A stretch of 38,167 bases of DNA from Methylorubrum aminovorans (GTDB lineage Bacteria; Pseudomonadota; Alphaproteobacteria; Rhizobiales; Beijerinckiaceae), in contig NZ_BPRC01000036.1 in assembly GCF_022179725.1 (NCBI RefSeq), forward strand, positions 1 to 38,167. Reading direction: 5' to 3'. Below the pieces are notes generated by a model, which ran no database searches, was not told the origin of the DNA, and was given only the letters and a program-made list of their open reading frames with translations. The translations under genes were made by a program, and so were the position numbers. Shown here piece after piece: positions 33,940 through 38,167 of the stretch. Position 1 is the first letter of the stretch; every line of letters begins with the position of its first letter.

Positions 33940-35304
33940 ATGGACATGCAGGCTCCCCCCGGACACGCGGCGGCGCGTCTGGTGCCGCCGGTGCCGGCGC
34001 CGCCGGAGCAGGAATTGCCGACCCTGCGCTTCATCGCGGCGATGCGGGTCAACGGCATCCTCTGCTGGCCGGCCTCCGCCTACGAGGCCCCCCTGCGCCA
34101 CCGCCGGCTGTTCGGGCGCAACCGGTTCACGGTCAGCGACCCGGAGCTGGTGCGGCACGTGCTGGTGGACAACGCCGCCAACTATGCCCGCACCCCGATG
34201 ACCATCCGCATCCTGCGGCCGTTGCTCGGCGACGGCCTGCTCATCAGCGAGGGGACGGCATGGCGCCACCAGCGGCGCACGCTCGCCCCCGCCTTCACAC
34301 CGCGGGCGGTGGAGACGTTGGTGCCGCACATCCTCTCGGCGAGCGATGAGGCGGTGGTTGCCCTCGAAGGCCCGGCGGCGCGGGGGCCGGTCGATCTGTT
34401 CGCCGCGCTCCAGCGGCTCGCCCTGGAGATTGCCGGGCGCACCATGTTCTCCGTCGGCATGGCGGTTCACGGCGACCGCCTGCGCGGCTTCCTCGAAGCC
34501 TACGCCGCGCGGCTCGGGCGCCCGCACCTGACCGACCTGCTCGTGCCCCTGCGCTTCGCCACGCCGCTCGACCGGGCCCGCGCCCGCTTCCGCCGCGACT
34601 GGGTCGCCTTCCTCGATAGGGTGATCGCCGACCGGGATCAGGGGCAGGACGGGCGGAACGAGGGCGAGGCGCGCGACCTGCTCGACCTCCTGCGCGCCGC
34701 CCGCGATCCGGAGACGGGCCGGGGCTTCACGCACGAGGAGCTGCGCGATCAGGTCGCCACCATGATCCTGGCCGGGCACGAGACCACGGCGGTGACCCTG
34801 CTCTGGGCCTGCACCCTGCTCGCGCTGGCACCGGAGGCGCAGGCTGCCGTGGCGGCCGAATCCGCCAGCGCCGACAAGCCGTTCACCCGCGCGGTGATCG
34901 AGGAGACGATGCGGCTCTACCCGCCCGCCTTCGTGCTGGCCCGCCGCGCGCTTCGTCCGGACATGCTCGGGGGCGAGGCGGTCCGGCCCGGCGACAGCGT
35001 GACGATCTCGCCCTGGCTGCTGCACCGGCACCGCAAGTTGTGGCGCGATCCCGACGCCTTCGATCCCGCCCGCTTCCTGCCCGGCGCCTCGCCGGTGCCG
35101 CGCTTCGCCTATCTGCCCTTCGGGGCGGGGCCGCGGGTCTGCATCGGCGCGGCCTTCGCGCTCACCGAGGCGACCCTCGCGCTGAGCCGGATCGTCGGGC
35201 ATTTCCGGATCGAGAGGGCCGATGCCCGCCCGGTGCTCCCAGCGGCCGTAGTAACGACTCAGCCCGACCACGCCCCCGCTTTCCGGCTGACGCGGCGGGC
35301 GTGA
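33940..35304 (+). CDS. Cytochrome P450
   Basis: 454 residues, soluble. I-helix oxygen-binding AGHETT (within MILAGHETTAVTLLW), K-helix EETMRLYPPAF (ExxR), meander LWRDPDAFDPARFLPG and heme-binding FGAGPRVCIG with Cys401 as thiolate ligand. The text resembles fatty-acid/CYP102-CYP110-like bacterial P450s, but the substrate is not readable. No ferredoxin or reductase gene is adjacent, so electron partners act in trans. The start at 33940 (MDMQAPPG) follows ACGGA; codons upstream in frame look non-coding, and 33946 is an alternative. Confidence 0.92.
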   Translation: MDMQAPPGHAAARLVPPVPAPPEQELPTLRFIAAMRVNGILCWPASAYEAPLRHRRLFGRNRFTVSDPELVRHVLVDNAANYARTPMTIRILRPLLGDGLLISEGTAWRHQRRTLAPAFTPRAVETLVPHILSASDEAVVALEGPAARGPVDLFAALQRLALEIAGRTMFSVGMAVHGDRLRGFLEAYAARLGRPHLTDLLVPLRFATPLDRARARFRRDWVAFLDRVIADRDQGQDGRNEGEARDLLDLLRAARDPETGRGFTHEELRDQVATMILAGHETTAVTLLWACTLLALAPEAQAAVAAESASADKPFTRAVIEETMRLYPPAFVLARRALRPDMLGGEAVRPGDSVTISPWLLHRHRKLWRDPDAFDPARFLPGASPVPRFAYLPFGAGPRVCIGAAFALTEATLALSRIVGHFRIERADARPVLPAAVVTTQPDHAPAFRLTRRA

Positions 35305-35307
35305 GCC

Positions 35308-37851
35308 TTAAAAATCGACCGAGGCGGAGAGCAGCACCGTCCGCGGCGTCCCTTGCGCGAGGATGCCGCGCCCCGTCGTCGCCCAGTAATTGTTGCCCGT
35401 CACGTTGACGACGTTCGCCCGGAGCGTCAGCGGCCTGTCCCGGAACAGGGTGGCGTAGCGCAGGCCGAGATCGAGCGTCGCCCAGTCGGGGATCTTCTGG
35501 CTGTTGGCCAGATCGTAGTACTGCGCCGCCGTATAGATCACCCGGCCCGTCACGCTCAGGCCCGGCAGGAGGCTCGGCGGCAGGTCGTACTCGCCGTAGA
35601 GATTGAGCTGCACCTCCGGCACGCCGATCGCGACGCGGCCGACATTGCGCGGGTCCTGCGCCTGCACCTGGACGCCGTCGAGAAGGCTGACGCCGCCGAG
35701 CACCCGGACGCCCGGCACCGGCTCGCCGAACAGGGTAAGTTCGACGCCGCTGTTGCGCTGGCGTCCATCGACCGAGAAGACCAGGGTGCGGGCATCGAGG
35801 AAGCCGAAGGGCTGCTCGATCTCGAAGGCGGCAAAGCCGAGGCCCACGGTGCCGAGATCAAGTTTCGCCCCGACCTCCGTCTGCCGCGAGACCGCGGCCG
35901 GGAAGGCGGCGCTGGCGTTGACGGCGTTCACCGGCGGGGCCGGCGAGGTCAGGCCCTCGACGTAGTTGGCGTAGAGCGAGAGCCGCTCCCACGGCTTCAC
36001 CACGACACCGACGCCCGGCGAGAAGGCGCCGCTCTCGCTGGCACCCGTGCGCAGGCCCGTGACGGGATTGTAGGCGTTCACGTCGAGGCTCTGCCAGCGC
36101 CCGCCGATCGTGAGCAGGATCCGCTCGTCGAAGAGCGACATCGTGTCGGCGATGGCGAGGCTGCGGTTGATCCGGCTCGACGTGCGCGGCGTCGCGTTCG
36201 ACAGGCCGAAGGTCGAGCGCGGGGCGACAATCACCGGATCGTAGAGGTTCGACACGATGGGCGCGCCGACGTTCTGCGCTGTTGGCTGGGCGAGATCCTG
36301 CCAGAAGCCAACAACGGCGAGGCCGAAGCTGTGGCGGATCGGTCCGGTTTCGACGATGCCGCGCAGGCCCGCCTCGGCGGTCTGGTTGCTGATGTGCATC
36401 GGCAGGTAGCTGATCGGGTCGCGGTAATCGCCGCGCGCGTTGAAGATCGTCAGCACGCCGCCGAAATATTCCTGCCGGAAGTTCGAGCGGCCGTAGGCGC
36501 CATACAGGGTCAGGTCCGGCGTCAGGTCGTACTCGATCCGGGTGGCGAACTGCTGGTTGGCGCTGTCGCGGTACTCCCAGGGCTGCTGCTGGTTGAGCGT
36601 GAGGTTGGGCGCGCGGGGGATGCGCACGCCGGCCGCCACGTTGCGGTTGCGCAGGGGCGAGCGGAAGTCGAGTTCCTGGTAGCCGAGATCGAGCGCCGCC
36701 CGCAGGCGCTCGCCGCGATAGTCGAGGGCGAGCGCGGCGGTGCCGAAATGAAGGCTCTGGTTGTCGATTGGCGTGGCGCCGTTGTTGAACGCGCCGTTGA
36801 AGCGGATGCCCCACTCCTTGGCGTCCCCGAAGCGGCGGCTGATATCGACCGCCTTGTAGACCTGCGCGTCGGAGGCGTAGCCGAGGGTGACCCGGTTGAG
36901 CGGCTCTTCGAGCGCCCGCTTCGGGATCAGGTTGATGACGCCGCCGATATTGCCGAAGGGTGGGACGCCCGAGAGCAGGGTCGAGGGGCCGCGCAGCACC
37001 TCGACGCGCTCGATCGGCTCGATCGCCGGATTGAACGCGTCGGCGACGCCGAACAGGCCGTTGAAGGCGATGTCCTGGGCGAAGACCGGGAAGCCGCGGA
37101 TGAAGAAGCCGAGGATGCCGGAGAACGCCGGCACGTTGGTGCGGATCGAGGGGTCGTTGTTGACGACGTCCTGGACGTTGCGCGCCTGCTGGTCGCGGAT
37201 GAGCTTCTCCGTGTAGCTCGTCGAATTGAAGGGCTGGTCGAAGGTGTTGCGGTTGCCCAGCAGGCCGAGGCGCGAACCGGATGCGACCTGCCCGCCGGCG
37301 TAAGGGACTGGCGGCTGGCCTATCGTCCCGGTTGGCGGCGGCAGTCCCGCCGCGCGGGCGCCGCTGCCCGCCCGCCCCTCGACTGCCAGTTCCTCCAGGG
37401 TGACGGAGGAGGCCGGCTCGCCGCCGAGCTGGACGTAGCGCGGGTTGACGAGGGTGATCGTCGAGGGGCCGGCGGCGCGGTAGGTCAGACCGGTGCCCGC
37501 GAGCAGTTCGGCGAGCGCGTCGAGGGGCCGGAACGCGCCCTCGACGCCCCGTGTGGTCAGGCCCTCGGTCAAGGCGGTCCGGTAGGCGAGCCTGAAGCCG
37601 GCCTGTCCGGCCAGGGCGGTCAGGGCCGGTTCGAGCGGTCCGGCCGGGACCGCGACCGAGATCCGCGCCGCATCCGTGTCGTCAGGACCGGACGGCGTGT
37701 CGGCACTGACCGGGACGAGACGAATTTTGTCCGATATGAGCGGGGCGGCATCCTGAGCGCCCACGGCGGCCGTCATGGCGATCAGCGATGCGCCCGCCAC
37801 AGCAAGATCCCGCGCGCGCCGCGCACCCCCGCGTCGATCTCCCAGCACCAT
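35308..37851 (-). CDS. TonB-dependent siderophore receptor, FecA type with N-terminal signalling domain
   Basis: 847 residues. It has a basic N-terminus and signal peptide (AVAGASLIAMTAAVGAQ), an STN/secretin-like signalling domain (about 55-130: VPAGPLEPALTALAGQAGFRL), a plug domain with the RVEVLRGPSTLLSG and GGVINLIPKRA strings, then a 22-strand-type barrel ending in SASVDF with the C-terminal Phe of outer-membrane proteins. It imports an iron-siderophore-like ligand. The STN domain normally signals to a FecR-like anti-sigma factor, but no FecI/FecR lies in the window. The start at 37851 is placed just before the signal peptide. Ends 3 bases from the P450 stop (convergent). Confidence 0.92.
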   Translation of the reverse strand: MVLGDRRGGARRARDLAVAGASLIAMTAAVGAQDAAPLISDKIRLVPVSADTPSGPDDTDAARISVAVPAGPLEPALTALAGQAGFRLAYRTALTEGLTTRGVEGAFRPLDALAELLAGTGLTYRAAGPSTITLVNPRYVQLGGEPASSVTLEELAVEGRAGSGARAAGLPPPTGTIGQPPVPYAGGQVASGSRLGLLGNRNTFDQPFNSTSYTEKLIRDQQARNVQDVVNNDPSIRTNVPAFSGILGFFIRGFPVFAQDIAFNGLFGVADAFNPAIEPIERVEVLRGPSTLLSGVPPFGNIGGVINLIPKRALEEPLNRVTLGYASDAQVYKAVDISRRFGDAKEWGIRFNGAFNNGATPIDNQSLHFGTAALALDYRGERLRAALDLGYQELDFRSPLRNRNVAAGVRIPRAPNLTLNQQQPWEYRDSANQQFATRIEYDLTPDLTLYGAYGRSNFRQEYFGGVLTIFNARGDYRDPISYLPMHISNQTAEAGLRGIVETGPIRHSFGLAVVGFWQDLAQPTAQNVGAPIVSNLYDPVIVAPRSTFGLSNATPRTSSRINRSLAIADTMSLFDERILLTIGGRWQSLDVNAYNPVTGLRTGASESGAFSPGVGVVVKPWERLSLYANYVEGLTSPAPPVNAVNASAAFPAAVSRQTEVGAKLDLGTVGLGFAAFEIEQPFGFLDARTLVFSVDGRQRNSGVELTLFGEPVPGVRVLGGVSLLDGVQVQAQDPRNVGRVAIGVPEVQLNLYGEYDLPPSLLPGLSVTGRVIYTAAQYYDLANSQKIPDWATLDLGLRYATLFRDRPLTLRANVVNVTGNNYWATTGRGILAQGTPRTVLLSASVDF

Positions 37852-38046
37852 GTCCCCGCGCGTCCCTGTCCTCGGCCGGGAGCGGCTCTGCCCGCTCCTG
37901 CTTCGATAGACAGGCGAGCCGCCAAACTCCTGACCCTCGGAACTGAACATTTGTCGAAGAGCCGGCCGCAACGCGGGTACCTGGGAGAGGGAGGCTGCTG
38001 GTGCCCTCGCCCGAGGGTCCGAACTCAATCAGCTTGACCGCACAGA

Positions 38047-38167
38047 AGTTTGCTGAGGGTGGAGGCTGTGTGAAAACGTAGCGGTTATGATAGTCTCTGC
38101 GGGACAGCGGAGGCGTGTATGGCGCGGTTCATCTGTGGTGCGGATCGCCACCAAGTGACGCTGTTGC
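38047..38167 (+). mobile_element. Left end of an insertion sequence (IS1182-like), cut by window edge
   Basis: The last 120 bases hold a leader (GCTGAGGGTGGAGGCTGTG followed by TGAAAAC) that looks like an IS end and a transposase start. The left boundary is approximate because the other inverted repeat and any target duplication lie outside. It is about 200 bases upstream of the TonB receptor gene. Confidence 0.55.
38119..38167 (+). CDS. Transposase N-terminus (IS1182-like), partial
   Basis: Sixteen codons from an ATG at 38119 with GGAGG 5 bases upstream: MARFICGADRHQVTLL, running off the window. This opening resembles IS1182-family transposases (M-A-x-F-I/V-x-G-x-D-R-x-Q-x-T-L). Too short for a firm call. 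Confidence 0.5.
   Translation, partial: MARFICGADRHQVTLL

Noticed and set aside
35353..38037. 894-codon open frame antisense to the TonB receptor
   Set aside because: High-GC shadow frame: composition is biased, no family text, while the opposite strand encodes a full receptor.

Overview
The window is GC-rich DNA from an alphaproteobacterium, most probably Methylobacterium/Methylorubrum or a close relative. This is inferred from codon use, from the N,N-dimethylformamidase locus, from the intergenic repeat at 11383/19285, and from a 12-gene cluster that I recall mainly from Rhizobiales (Hyphomicrobiales). Most of it is densely packed operons. The left edge cuts a minus-strand secreted protein. 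The right edge cuts into a transposon that resembles the IS1182 family.

Region 1 (781-11323, plus strand) is an amide-catabolism locus. A five-gene UrtABCDE-type ABC importer (solute-binding protein, two permeases, two ATPases) is followed by the small and large subunits of N,N-dimethylformamidase. After these come a Rieske-oxygenase-like protein that has lost its metal ligands, a Sel1-repeat protein and a small unknown protein. Hairpins sit in most of the longer gaps between genes. One hairpin-plus-GACTT element occurs just upstream of both urtB and dmfA1.

Region 2 (11447-14112, minus strand) holds D-3-phosphoglycerate dehydrogenase (serA) and an FAD-linked D-2-hydroxyacid dehydrogenase. 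The latter is likely D-2-hydroxyglutarate dehydrogenase, and the pair makes sense for serine synthesis.

Region 3 (14355-19246, plus strand) holds an HscC-type Hsp70, a divergent membrane-anchored J-like partner, a small exported protein and an unrecognised protein.

Region 4 (19622-32074, plus strand) is the most striking part. Twelve genes are almost all joined by ATGA/GTGA overlaps: two sugar-nucleotide epimerases, a B12-binding radical SAM enzyme, a GT4 glycosyltransferase, three CgeB-like glycosyltransferases, a UDP-xylose synthase-like decarboxylase, an inositol-1-phosphate synthase, a histidine phosphatase, a methyltransferase and a glycoside hydrolase-like protein that appears circularly permuted. 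None has an evident signal peptide or membrane segment, and there is no flippase, polymerase or exporter. The cluster therefore looks like a cytosolic pathway for a methylated, possibly inositol- and pentose-containing glycoside whose structure I cannot name.

Region 5 (32100-38167) has two small membrane proteins on the minus strand (one frameshifted), an unknown 213-residue protein, a cytochrome P450, a FecA-type TonB-dependent receptor with an N-terminal signalling domain, and the start of an insertion sequence. No tRNA, rRNA or CRISPR array was seen.
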